Positions 1-7,476 of a stretch of 26,844 nt of DNA are shown piece by piece. The notes beneath the pieces were generated by a model. The model ran no database searches, had not been told where the DNA came from, and saw only the letters and a program-made list of their open reading frames with translations. Numbering within the stretch: position 1 is the stretch's first letter; the number at the start of each line of letters is the position of its first letter. Source of the stretch: an uncultured Bacillota bacterium (lineage in GTDB: Bacteria; Bacillota; Clostridia; Oscillospirales; Oscillospiraceae); NCBI GenBank assembly GCA_947383275.1, contig CANDCW010000030.1:1-26844 (forward strand), in the 5' to 3' direction. The position numbers and the translations under genes were made by a program.

Positions 1-225
1 TACGCCTACACCGGCCGCAAGCTGAAAAAGCGCGACTTCCGCCAGCTGTGGATTACCCGCATCAACGCCGGCTGCAAGATGAACGGAATGAACTACTCCA
101 CCTTTATGAACGGCCTGAAGAAGGCCGGGATCATCATCAACCGCAAGATGCTGGCTGAGATGGCCGTCAATGACAAGGCCGCTTTCACGCAGCTCACCGA
201 CACTGCCAAGAAGGCCCTGGCCTGA
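1..225 (+). CDS. rplT: 50S ribosomal protein L20, C-terminal part (5' end cut by window)
   Basis: The frame is open from base 1 to a TGA at 223-225 and gives the last 74 residues of L20. L20 binds 23S rRNA and is needed early in assembly of the large subunit. The visible part contains the family's conserved stretches RDFRQLWITRINA and NGLKKAGIIINRKML, and its end lies where full-length L20 (about 117 residues) normally ends, so only the N-terminal third or so is missing. L20 usually closes an infC-rpmI-rplT operon, and a strong terminator follows 13 bases downstream, which fits. The upstream genes are outside the window. Confidence 0.97.
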   Translation, partial: YAYTGRKLKKRDFRQLWITRINAGCKMNGMNYSTFMNGLKKAGIIINRKMLAEMAVNDKAAFTQLTDTAKKALA

Positions 226-238
226 TCCAATGCTTTGA

Positions 239-267
239 GGACGCTCCTGACGGAGCGTCCTTTTTTA
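239..267 (+). terminator. Rho-independent terminator of rplT
   Basis: A perfect 9-bp stem, GGACGCTCC (239-247) with GGAGCGTCC (252-260), has a TGAC loop and is followed by six T. It ends the ribosomal protein operon. Confidence 0.95.
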
Positions 268-338
268 TACATCCCCTTAATTTCCGGGAAAATCTTCCGA
301 TATTTTATGCAGAAGATTATAAGCTGGAGGCCACCACT

Positions 339-620
339 ATGTTTGATATGGCAATCAATTCTCCCACCCGCACACAGTCCGCGGTCCGCGTTCCCGCGGG
401 GCCCCAAGTGAAAGCAGCGCCAAAACAGACGCCAAATCTCGATGTGATCGACCTGTCCAAACCGCCCACACCGGAACAGGCGGAGCGCCTGCGCAATTCC
501 GGCATCCTGGGCTACGGAGCGGTAGACATGAGCGATATGCTCAGCCAGCGGGGGGAGCTGCTGGACCAAATCGACAAATATGCCGGCCAGCTGCACCGCG
601 GATTTGATACACACGCCTGA
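339..620 (+). CDS. small hypothetical protein, 93 aa
   Basis: I do not recognise this family. The ATG at 339 has a clear GGAGG at 326-330 with 8 bases of spacing, and codon use matches the neighbours, so the gene is probably real. The product is soluble with no signal peptide or membrane segment. The first 45 residues are rich in Pro, Thr, Gln and Ala and look disordered. The second half, from PPTPEQAERLRNSGILGYGA onward, looks helical and ends in a charged amphipathic stretch (GELLDQIDKYAGQL). It stands alone between the rplT terminator and the dipeptidase promoter. No function is proposed. Confidence 0.7.
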   Translation: MFDMAINSPTRTQSAVRVPAGPQVKAAPKQTPNLDVIDLSKPPTPEQAERLRNSGILGYGAVDMSDMLSQRGELLDQIDKYAGQLHRGFDTHA

Positions 621-694
621 TCGATACGCGGCACACGCCCTGCTAATGCGCGAAAGAACGTCGGCTTATTGATAAAATATTTTCCGGTCAGTTA

Positions 695-723
695 TTTCAA
701 ATCTGTTCAGGTTGTGGTATAAT
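695..723 (+). promoter_or_regulatory. sigma-A-type promoter with extended -10, upstream of the C69 dipeptidase
   Basis: A perfect TATAAT lies at 718-723, preceded by TG at 715-716 (extended -10). The -35 region is weak (TTTCAA at 695-700, 17-bp spacer), as is usual for extended -10 promoters. Start of transcription is expected near 730, giving a leader of about 47 bases. Confidence 0.75.
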
Positions 724-776
724 GTTACCAATCTGCTTTCCCGCGCAGATTGCATTATGGAAAGGAGCAATGTGAA

Positions 777-2858
777 ATGAGAGCAAAATCCCTGAAAAAG
801 CTGTTCTCCGTTCTCGCCACAGCCACTGCACTGTCTCTCCTGTCCACTATGGGCAGTATGGCCTGCACCACCCTGTTCGTGGGCGGCGGACTGACTGCGG
901 ACGGCAACCCCATCGTGGCCCGCAGCGAGGACTATGTCAACAGCGCCTCCAAGCTGGCTTTTATCAGCCCCGCAGGCCAGTATAAGGCCGGCGAGAAGTA
1001 CATGGGCTGTGAGGAGTACGGCGCCTTTGAGTGGACCTGGACTCACGACAGCTACCGCTTCATGGCTTTCACCGCCGATGTCAACTTCAACGGCACCTGC
1101 CCCGAATGCGGCAAAGCCGGCCACTTCTCCTATACCGAGTCCGGCACCAATGAGAAGGGCCTGACCGTCAGCGCCACTGAGAGCCTGTCCGGCAACGGGA
1201 AGGTTAACGGAGAGGGCGTGGATCCCCTGCGCCAGACCAAGGTGAACGGCAAGGTGGGGATTGAGGAGAGCGATATTCCCACCGTCCTGCTGTCCGAGGC
1301 CGCCACTGCCCGCGAGGCCCTGGACCTGCTGACAAAAATCTATGACGAGTACGGCTGTTACTATGCCTCTGGCCTGTTCGTGGCCGATCAGAATGAAATC
1401 TGGTACATTGAGAACTGCTCCGGCACCCAGTATCTGGCCGTGAAGCTGCCCGACAGCATCATGTTCCTGGAACCCAACATCTCTGTCATCGGATTGATCG
1501 ACCTGGACGACACCGAGAACGTGGTAGCCTCCGACCGCCTTATCGAGGTGGCCAAGCAGGCCGGCACCTATGTGGGCAGTGAGGAAGAGAACACCATTAA
1601 CTTCCGGGATTCCTATGCCCGCCTGGCTGCCAGCAGCCGCGACCGCCTGTCCAAGGGCCTGAACTTTGTCAACGGCAGCTACAACTATGTGGAAAACAAT
1701 CTGCTGAGCAACAGCGAGCTCTTTACCATCTCCAACGTAAAGGACGGCAAGGTTGTCGCCCCCTACACCAACATCACCCCCGACCGCAAGTTCACCCCCG
1801 ACGATGTGGTCAACTACTACAAGATTGACGGCATCGCCAACACCGGCAACACCGACACTGCGTTCTTCCAGATCGACTCCTCCAAATCCCTGGAGCTGGG
1901 CACCGTAGAGTGGACCTCCATGAGCCACGGCGCTTACAACGTGTTCATCCCCACCTACCCCATGCTGATGGACAGCCTCTATGCGGGCTACGGCGCCTCT
2001 GTGGGCGAGGCCCGGAAGAATGTAGCGGACAAGCCCTCCGCCGGCTTGTACTACCGCGCCCCCAACCGTGAGGGCCTCCTGGAGGGCTACACCGTCCTCC
2101 CCGAGGGCTGGGAGAAGTCCTTCTACTGGACCTTCGACGGCCTGTCCAACTATATCCTCTACGCCGGAAACGACGGTCCTGCCGTCAGCCAGGAGGCCGT
2201 AGAATATGTTGTGGCTCAGTTCGCCGTCCTCCAACAGGAAATCTACAGTGAGTTCGAGAAGCTGAACGCCACCCTGCCTGCCACTGCCAACTCCGCCGCC
2301 CGGACTGCCGTTAACGAATACCACGCCCGGATGTCTGAGAAAGCCCACAAGCTGGCCCTGGAGCTGGTGGACTATGTCCGCGCCGACGTGGCCGCTCAGA
2401 CCGCTGAGAAGCCCGTCACTCCTGTTCAGCCCTCCACCGCCACGCCTACCAACGACAAGCTGTCCGTCAACGACACGCCTGCGGACCCCACTGTGTTCAA
2501 AATTGGCGGCAGCAACTATTTCAAGATCCGCGACGTGGCCGCTCTGCTCAACGGCACCGAAAAGCAGTTCTCCGTGGGCTATGACGGCGCTTTGAACTCC
2601 GTCACCGCCACCACCGGCGAGGGCTACGAAAAGCTGGACACCGACCTGGCCGGCGCGGCCTCTGCCGGTGACCGGACCGCCGAGCCCAGCAACGACGCCA
2701 TCTACGTCAATGGTGAGAAGGTCGAGGCTGAGGTCTATAAGATTGAGGGCAGCAACTACTTCAAGCTCCGCGACCTGGGCAAGGCCCTGGACTTCTATGT
2801 GGGCTGGACCGCCGAACGCGGCATGTACATTGAAACTGCCAAACCTTACGCCGAATAA
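777..2858 (+). CDS. secreted C69-family dipeptidase with two C-terminal stalk-type repeats
   Basis: Start chosen at ATG 777 because AAAGGAG (761-767) sits 9 bases upstream. An in-frame ATG at 750 lies upstream of that site. The 693-residue product begins with a signal peptide (KSLKKLF, then a hydrophobic core) ending SMA-Cys30. C69 peptidases are Ntn hydrolases whose N-terminal Cys is the nucleophile, and here the expected signal peptidase cut leaves Cys30 first, followed by TTLFVGG. The catalytic domain runs to about residue 540, with typical blocks such as IVARSEDY, GLTVSATES and EIWYIENCSGTQY. Residues 560-690 hold two copies of a repeat of the kind found in copper amine oxidase N-domain/stalk modules: GSNYFKIRDVAALL and GSNYFKLRDLGKAL. 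Likely role: trimming dipeptides outside the cell, perhaps tethered to the surface by the repeats. It has its own promoter and terminator. Confidence 0.92.
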   Translation: MRAKSLKKLFSVLATATALSLLSTMGSMACTTLFVGGGLTADGNPIVARSEDYVNSASKLAFISPAGQYKAGEKYMGCEEYGAFEWTWTHDSYRFMAFTADVNFNGTCPECGKAGHFSYTESGTNEKGLTVSATESLSGNGKVNGEGVDPLRQTKVNGKVGIEESDIPTVLLSEAATAREALDLLTKIYDEYGCYYASGLFVADQNEIWYIENCSGTQYLAVKLPDSIMFLEPNISVIGLIDLDDTENVVASDRLIEVAKQAGTYVGSEEENTINFRDSYARLAASSRDRLSKGLNFVNGSYNYVENNLLSNSELFTISNVKDGKVVAPYTNITPDRKFTPDDVVNYYKIDGIANTGNTDTAFFQIDSSKSLELGTVEWTSMSHGAYNVFIPTYPMLMDSLYAGYGASVGEARKNVADKPSAGLYYRAPNREGLLEGYTVLPEGWEKSFYWTFDGLSNYILYAGNDGPAVSQEAVEYVVAQFAVLQQEIYSEFEKLNATLPATANSAARTAVNEYHARMSEKAHKLALELVDYVRADVAAQTAEKPVTPVQPSTATPTNDKLSVNDTPADPTVFKIGGSNYFKIRDVAALLNGTEKQFSVGYDGALNSVTATTGEGYEKLDTDLAGAASAGDRTAEPSNDAIYVNGEKVEAEVYKIEGSNYFKLRDLGKALDFYVGWTAERGMYIETAKPYAE

Positions 2859-2887
2859 GCCTCATCGCGCAACAAACGGAACCATTC

Positions 2888-2915
2888 AGCGCACCCTGCC
2901 TGGGTGCGCTTTTTT
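2888..2915 (+). terminator. Rho-independent terminator of the C69 dipeptidase gene
   Basis: A perfect 9-bp stem, AGCGCACCC (2888-2896) with GGGTGCGCT (2902-2910), has a 5-base loop and runs into six T (2910-2915). Confidence 0.93.
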
Positions 2916-3106
2916 CAGCCGTCAAATACGCCAAATATAGAAAACCTCTGTACTTTCTTTTCGCCATATGTTACAATCAGCAGTGGAGAAAGAAGAGCCA
3001 GCGCCGTCCGCGCCCAGGGCACCGGGTCCTTCGCACGGAAATCAGGGCACCAAAGGAGGGAAACAAACCGGCTGGAACATCTAAAAGAAGAAGGAGACAT
3101 GAAATT

Positions 3107-5284
3107 ATGAAACTACGACGGATTTGCTCCGCCCTGCTGCTGTCCTGCCTGCTGCTGTCCTGCCTGAGCGGCTGCAGCGGCAGCACGGACGAGCTCCGCA
3201 TCGGTACCGGCGGCACCGGCGGAGTCTACTACACCTACGGCAGCGCGCTTGCCCCCATACTCACTGAGGCAACCGGGCGGAATGTATCAGTAAAAGAAAC
3301 CACCGGCTCCGAGGCCAACCTCCTCCTGCTGGAGGGCGGCATGGCTGACCTGGCTGTTGTCCAAAGCGACACCCTTCAGTACGCCGCCGTCGGCGAGGGC
3401 AGCTTTGAGGGCAGGATTCTGTCCGGATACAGCGCGGTGGCCGGCTTATACACCGAGGCGTGCCAGATTGTGGTGACCAAGGAGTCCGGCATCACCTCCA
3501 TAAACGATCTGGCAGGGAAACGGGTCTCCATCGGTGCGGAGGACTCCGGCGTCACCCGAAATGCGGAACACATCCTCCGGGCCAACGGCCTGACCATGGA
3601 TAAGCTGAAGGTCAGCCGCTTGGCCTTTGCCGAATCCGCCGCCGCCATGGAACGGGGCGATCTGGACGCCTTCTTCTGCACGGCGGGTGCGCCCACCAAC
3701 GCGGTGGCTGAGCTGGCTGAGAAAATGGACATCCGGCTGATCTCCCCCGACCGGCGGACCATCGATCAGCTGATGGGCCTCTACAACTGCTACGCCATGT
3801 GCCTCATCCCGGCCGGCACCTACGCCGGGCAGACGGAGGACGTGGTCACTCTGGGGGTGCGGGCGGTCCTGGTGGCCTCCGACTCTCTGGACGCCGCCAT
3901 CGTCAAGCAGATCACAGACGCCCTTTTCCAGCACAATGAAGAGATTCAGGGCGCTGTCACCGTAAACGCCGCCCTGACCCCAGACAGTGCCGTTCAGGGC
4001 GTACCCATCTCCTTCCACTTTGGGGCCTCGGTCTACTACGAGGAGCAGGGAGTTTCTGTGGAGGCACAGGCCCCGGCGCAGAAAATCCGAAGCTTCCAGG
4101 TCTCGCTGGATATGTATCAGACCCTGGCCGTGGCCGTGGTGGTCCTTTTCATCGGAAGCTTCCTGAAGAAACGGATCAAGCTGCTGGAGACCTTCTGCGT
4201 CCCCTCCCCTGTGGTGGGCGGATTGCTCTTCGCTATTTTGTCCTGCATCCTCTACTCCACCGGCGTGATGGAACTGACCTTTAACGAAACGCTGAAAGAC
4301 GTGTGCATGGTCATGTTCTTTACCTCTGTAGGCTTCCAGGCCAACCTAAAGGTACTCAAAAGCGGCGGCGTCAGCCTGCTCATCTTCCTAGTGTGCGTCA
4401 CCGCGCTGATTGTCCTTCAGAATATCGCGGCTGTAGGCTTCTCTCAGGTGCTGGGCGTGGATGCCCTGCTGGGCATGTGCACCGGCTCCATCCCCATGGT
4501 GGGCGGGCACGGCACTGCCGGCGCTTTCGGCCCCACGCTGGAGGGCCTGGGCCTGGAGGGCGCCAAAACACTGTGCACCGCAGCGGCAACCTTCGGCCTG
4601 ATCGGCGGCTCCCTCATGGGCGGGCCCCTGGGCCGCCGGCTGATTATCAAGCATGACCTGCTGAAAACCGCCGTCCCCGTGGAAGAAGCCCTCCCCACCC
4701 GCACCGAGGAGCAGGGCGGCTCCGCCGCCTCCAAGGGCTACGCCTCCGCAGCCTACCAGCTGGCCATCGCCATGGGCGTGGGAACCATTGTGTCCTGGCT
4801 GCTGTCTAAAACGGGCATGACCTTCCCCGTGTACATCGGCGCTATGATCGTAGCCGCCATTTTGCGCAACACCGGCGAGTTTACCGGTAAATTCGAGGTT
4901 CCCATGTCCGCTATTGACGACATCGGCAGCATCTGCCTGTCCCTGTTCCTGGGCATTGCCATGATTACCCTGAAGCTGTGGCAGCTGGCCGCCCTTGCCG
5001 TGCCTCTGGTCCTTCTGCTGGTGGTTCAGGTGGTTTTGATGTTCATCTTCTCCTACTTTGTCGTCTTCAACGTCATGGGCCGCAATTACGACGCCGCCAT
5101 TTTGTCCGCAGGCACATGCGGCTTCGGCATGGGCGCCACCCCCAACGCTATGGCCAACATGCAGGCGCTCACCGACCGCTTTGTCCCCTCCGTGAAAGCC
5201 TACATTCTGGTCCCAATTGTGGGCAGCATGTTCGCCGACTTCATTAACAGCATTACCATCACCTTCTTCATCAACATGCTGTAA
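3107..5284 (+). CDS. TAXI solute-binding lipoprotein fused to a GltS-type sodium/glutamate symporter
   Basis: ATG 3107 has AAGGAG (3091-3096) 10 bases upstream. The 725 residues form two complete proteins in one frame. Residues 1-23 are a lipoprotein signal with lipobox LSGC (Cys23). Residues about 27-318 are a TAXI-type binding protein of the TRAP-associated group: the hallmark IGTGGTGGVYYTYG, KETTGSEANL, and the closing FGASVYYEEQGV. After a linker of about 15 residues, residues 335-725 match the whole of GltS (about 400 residues in E. coli). They have some ten hydrophobic segments, the GGHGT loop at 466-470, KLWQLAALA and GFGMGATP at 672-679. GltS has its N-terminus outside the cytoplasm, so the binding domain would face outward. 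Inferred role: cation-coupled uptake of glutamate or a similar anion, with the binding domain delivering substrate. No TRAP membrane subunits are nearby. The gene stands alone between two terminators. Confidence 0.93.
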   Translation: MKLRRICSALLLSCLLLSCLSGCSGSTDELRIGTGGTGGVYYTYGSALAPILTEATGRNVSVKETTGSEANLLLLEGGMADLAVVQSDTLQYAAVGEGSFEGRILSGYSAVAGLYTEACQIVVTKESGITSINDLAGKRVSIGAEDSGVTRNAEHILRANGLTMDKLKVSRLAFAESAAAMERGDLDAFFCTAGAPTNAVAELAEKMDIRLISPDRRTIDQLMGLYNCYAMCLIPAGTYAGQTEDVVTLGVRAVLVASDSLDAAIVKQITDALFQHNEEIQGAVTVNAALTPDSAVQGVPISFHFGASVYYEEQGVSVEAQAPAQKIRSFQVSLDMYQTLAVAVVVLFIGSFLKKRIKLLETFCVPSPVVGGLLFAILSCILYSTGVMELTFNETLKDVCMVMFFTSVGFQANLKVLKSGGVSLLIFLVCVTALIVLQNIAAVGFSQVLGVDALLGMCTGSIPMVGGHGTAGAFGPTLEGLGLEGAKTLCTAAATFGLIGGSLMGGPLGRRLIIKHDLLKTAVPVEEALPTRTEEQGGSAASKGYASAAYQLAIAMGVGTIVSWLLSKTGMTFPVYIGAMIVAAILRNTGEFTGKFEVPMSAIDDIGSICLSLFLGIAMITLKLWQLAALAVPLVLLLVVQVVLMFIFSYFVVFNVMGRNYDAAILSAGTCGFGMGATPNAMANMQALTDRFVPSVKAYILVPIVGSMFADFINSITITFFINML

Positions 5285-5287
5285 AGT

Positions 5288-5319
5288 AAAAATCCCGCCC
5301 CCAGGGGCGGGATTTTTTT
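5288..5319. terminator. bidirectional terminator between the TAXI-GltS gene and queH
   Basis: ATCCCGCCC (5292-5300) pairs with GGGCGGGAT (5305-5313) around a 4-base loop, extended by A/T pairs. Seven T follow on the plus strand (5313-5319) and five on the minus strand, so it can stop both converging transcripts. Confidence 0.92.
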
Positions 5320-5322
5320 CCC

Positions 5323-5883
5323 TTACCCAACCGCCGCCGCCTTTTTCTTCCGCTTGGCCGCCATATACCGGTCCTCCTCACTAAAGATGCAGCCGCAGTA
5401 CTTCTGCATGTAAAAGCCGCGCTCCCGGGCAAACCGCTGCCCCTCCTGAAACAGGGGCCTGAAGTCCCGGTAGAGGAACTCCACCCCATACTTCTCCCCC
5501 ATCTCCCGGGCAGCTGCGGCAATGGCTTCATGATTCTGGTAGGGCGAAATCAGCAGGGATGTTGTAAAGCTGTCAAAGCCGTTCTCAGCGGCGTACTTTG
5601 CCGCAGCCTCCATCCGCACCCGATAGCAATAGGCGCACCGGCCGTCGATGTCTCCCGCCACGGCGGTAATAAAGGGCCGCAGGTCGTAGGTCCCGCCGAT
5701 GACCAGCTTCATGCCGATCTCCCTGGCGTAGTCCTCCAGCGTGCGCTTCCGGGCCTGGTACTCCGTGTAGGGGTGGATGTTGGGGTTGAACCAAAACCCG
5801 GTAACAGAGATCCCCTCCTCCCGCAATTGGGCAATGGGCTGGTTGGCACAGGGGGCGCAGCAGATGTGCATCAGGGTATTCAT
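5323..5883 (-). CDS. queH: epoxyqueuosine reductase QueH
   Basis: QueH makes queuosine in tRNA from epoxyqueuosine, the last step of the pathway, and replaces the unrelated QueG in many anaerobes. The 186-residue product shows the family marks: tandem Cys8-Cys9 in HICCAPC, the Cys83/Cys86 pair in CAYCYRVR that with the N-terminal pair fits an iron-sulfur site, and the C-terminal CGC (Cys163, Cys165) expected for the redox pair. ATG 5883 was chosen because GGAGG lies 10 bases upstream. A TTG two codons earlier is too close to that site. The start overlaps the previous gene's stop in ATGA. It is last in a five-gene operon and followed by a two-way terminator. The Lys/Ala-rich tail (AAKRKKKAAAVG) has no known role. 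Confidence 0.95.
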   Translation of the reverse strand: MNTLMHICCAPCANQPIAQLREEGISVTGFWFNPNIHPYTEYQARKRTLEDYAREIGMKLVIGGTYDLRPFITAVAGDIDGRCAYCYRVRMEAAAKYAAENGFDSFTTSLLISPYQNHEAIAAAAREMGEKYGVEFLYRDFRPLFQEGQRFARERGFYMQKYCGCIFSEEDRYMAAKRKKKAAAVG

Positions 5884-6410
5884 TGGCAAAAATCCTCCAG
5901 ATTCAGGGTACGGATGGCCAGCTTCTTTTGCATGGCATAGAGCAGGGTCTGATAAGTGCCCCCCTTGGGCACCCCGTTATACACGGCAATGATGCTGCCG
6001 GAGCGGTCCACCATATAGCGGTTGCGGCGAATCATGCAGAAACGATCATAGCTGTGCTGGACCAACGTCTCGTAGTTGCACCGGTCCAAAATCGCCCTAT
6101 ACCGCTCCTGCTCTCTGGCGGGCCAGCGGTCCGCCTGGGCCTCGCAGGGCCGGGCGCACTCCAGCTTAACATCCCCATACCGCTCCCGCAGCGCCAAAAC
6201 CGCCTCGGCAAAGTATAGGTCGCATCCCCGGGCCATACCGCAGATAAAGTGGCGGTTCCCCCCCGCATAAGCCTCCTCCACCTCCTGAGCTATGCGCTGC
6301 TTCAGGCGCATACACCGGGGGTCCTGTTCCCCCTCCCCCCAGGGCAGCTTATCAGGACGGTGCCCGGTGAAGCAGCAGGTCTCATCTTTTTCCAAGCCGC
6401 GTCCCCCCAT
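5880..6410 (-). CDS. SLOG-domain protein, DUF1273/YpsA-like
   Basis: The protein has the Rossmann-like SLOG fold marks: FTGHRPDKL near the N-terminus, the glycine-rich CGMARGCDL about residues 56-64, and PKGGTYQTLLYA near the end, where a nucleotide or related ligand would sit. SLOG proteins are thought to bind or cleave nucleotide-derived ligands. The B. subtilis relative YpsA affects cell division, but the role here is unknown. The start is uncertain. ATG 6410 is preferred because it lies one base after the stop of the upstream peptidase gene (TGAtATG), which suggests coupled translation. TTG 6422 and TTG 6395, the latter with a G-rich stretch before it, are alternatives. The end overlaps queH by 4 bases. 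Confidence 0.85.
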   Translation of the reverse strand: MGGRGLEKDETCCFTGHRPDKLPWGEGEQDPRCMRLKQRIAQEVEEAYAGGNRHFICGMARGCDLYFAEAVLALRERYGDVKLECARPCEAQADRWPAREQERYRAILDRCNYETLVQHSYDRFCMIRRNRYMVDRSGSIIAVYNGVPKGGTYQTLLYAMQKKLAIRTLNLEDFCQ

Positions 6411-6411
6411 A

Positions 6412-7476
6412 TCACAGTACAATTAAATTTTTAGGCGAGCGGGTAATGTCCTCGCAGCCGGTCTCACTGAGGATCAGCACATCTTCAATGCGCACGCCGA
6501 AGCGGCCGGGAAGATAAACGCCCGGCTCAGCGGAGATGACGGCCCCCACAGGCATGGGGCGGGTCTCTTTGGAGCTGGCATTGGGAGACTCGTGGATATC
6601 CACCCCCAGGGAATGGCCGAAGCTGTGGGAGAAGTATTGGCCCAAACCGGCCTCCTCAAGGACGTGGCGGGCGGCGGCGTCAATTTCCCTGCCGGTGACC
6701 CCCGCCCGGGCGGCGTTAATGCCCGCTTTCTGGGCGTCCAGGACCGCATTGTACACATCTTCCATCTCCCCGGTGGGCTGGCCCAGCGCCACGGTGCGGG
6801 TCATGTCAGAACAGTAGCCCCCCACCTTGCAGCCGAAATCCATGGTGATAAACATGCCGGCATCCACCACCTGGTCGCCAGGGACGGCGTGAGGCCGGGA
6901 GCCGTTGGTCCCTGCGGCCACAATAGGGTCAAAGGAGACCTTGTCCCCGCCCCGGCTCATTAACTCGTATACCAGCCGGGCGGCGATCTCCCGCTCCGTC
7001 ATTCCGGGGCGGATAAAGTTCAGGACGGCCCGAAACGCCTCATCAGTGATCTCCTGAGCCCGGCGCATGAGGGCAAGCTCTCCCCCGTCCTTAGAGGCCC
7101 GGAGGGCGTCCAGCAGCTCCTGCGCGGGGGTGAGGATGCCGGGCAGCTCCTGTGTATATCTTCGGTGGCTGTCCACCGTCATGGTTCCGCTCTCAAAGCC
7201 GATGTTGTGCAGCTTGCGGGCCTCAATGTATTCTTTGGCAAGGTCCATGTGGCTCTTTTCCGGGGTGGCCCGGAGGACCTCCGCCCCTTCAATCTGCTCT
7301 TGCGCCGCCTCAATGTAACGCCCATCGGTGGAATATTGGGCTCCGTCCCGGGTAATCAGCAGCAGCCCTTCCCCATGAAAGCCCAGGGCGTAGCACTCCC
7401 CGGACTCGCTGGTGATGAGCATGGCATCCAGTCCGTATTCCGGCAGAAGGGCGGCAATTTTGTCAATATGATTCAT
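6412..7476 (-). CDS. M24-family Xaa-Pro aminopeptidase (aminopeptidase P/prolidase type)
   Basis: The enzyme removes N-terminal residues preceding proline, or splits Xaa-Pro dipeptides, using two metal ions. The 354-residue product has an N-terminal creatinase-like domain (to about residue 125) and a C-terminal pita-bread domain. All five metal ligands are visible: Asp213 and Asp224 (MDFG...YCSDMTRT), His288 (FGHSLG), Glu317 (SAEPGV) and Glu331 (RIEDVL). ATG 7476 was chosen over a 29-codon extension because AGGAG lies 8 bases upstream and the ATG overlaps the previous stop as ATGA. Its length matches the cytosolic family, and there is no signal peptide. It lies within the yqeG-queH operon. 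Exact specificity cannot be read from the sequence. Confidence 0.95.
   Translation of the reverse strand: MNHIDKIAALLPEYGLDAMLITSESGECYALGFHGEGLLLITRDGAQYSTDGRYIEAAQEQIEGAEVLRATPEKSHMDLAKEYIEARKLHNIGFESGTMTVDSHRRYTQELPGILTPAQELLDALRASKDGGELALMRRAQEITDEAFRAVLNFIRPGMTEREIAARLVYELMSRGGDKVSFDPIVAAGTNGSRPHAVPGDQVVDAGMFITMDFGCKVGGYCSDMTRTVALGQPTGEMEDVYNAVLDAQKAGINAARAGVTGREIDAAARHVLEEAGLGQYFSHSFGHSLGVDIHESPNASSKETRPMPVGAVISAEPGVYLPGRFGVRIEDVLILSETGCEDITRSPKNLIVL

Noticed and set aside
666..2348. 560-codon open frame opposite the C69 dipeptidase
   Set aside because: It is a shadow of a GC-rich gene. The plus strand has a full conserved enzyme with signal peptide, promoter and ribosome site; the minus product is low-complexity Gly/Val/Ala-rich and has no ribosome site.
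2949..2977. Promoter for the TAXI-GltS gene (TACAAT at 2972-2977)
   Set aside because: The -10 is acceptable but the -35 position (TGTACT) is poor and nothing else supports it.
3001..3060. Possible known riboswitch (guanidine-I or glutamine type)
   Set aside because: Core motifs of those classes do not line up; only a direct repeat and short pairing can be shown.
2904..3110. 68-codon frame ending over the TAXI-GltS start, as a possible leader protein
   Set aside because: It begins inside a terminator stem and has no ribosome site. Only its last three codons (ATG AAA TTA) are kept as a possible coupling mini-ORF in the findings.
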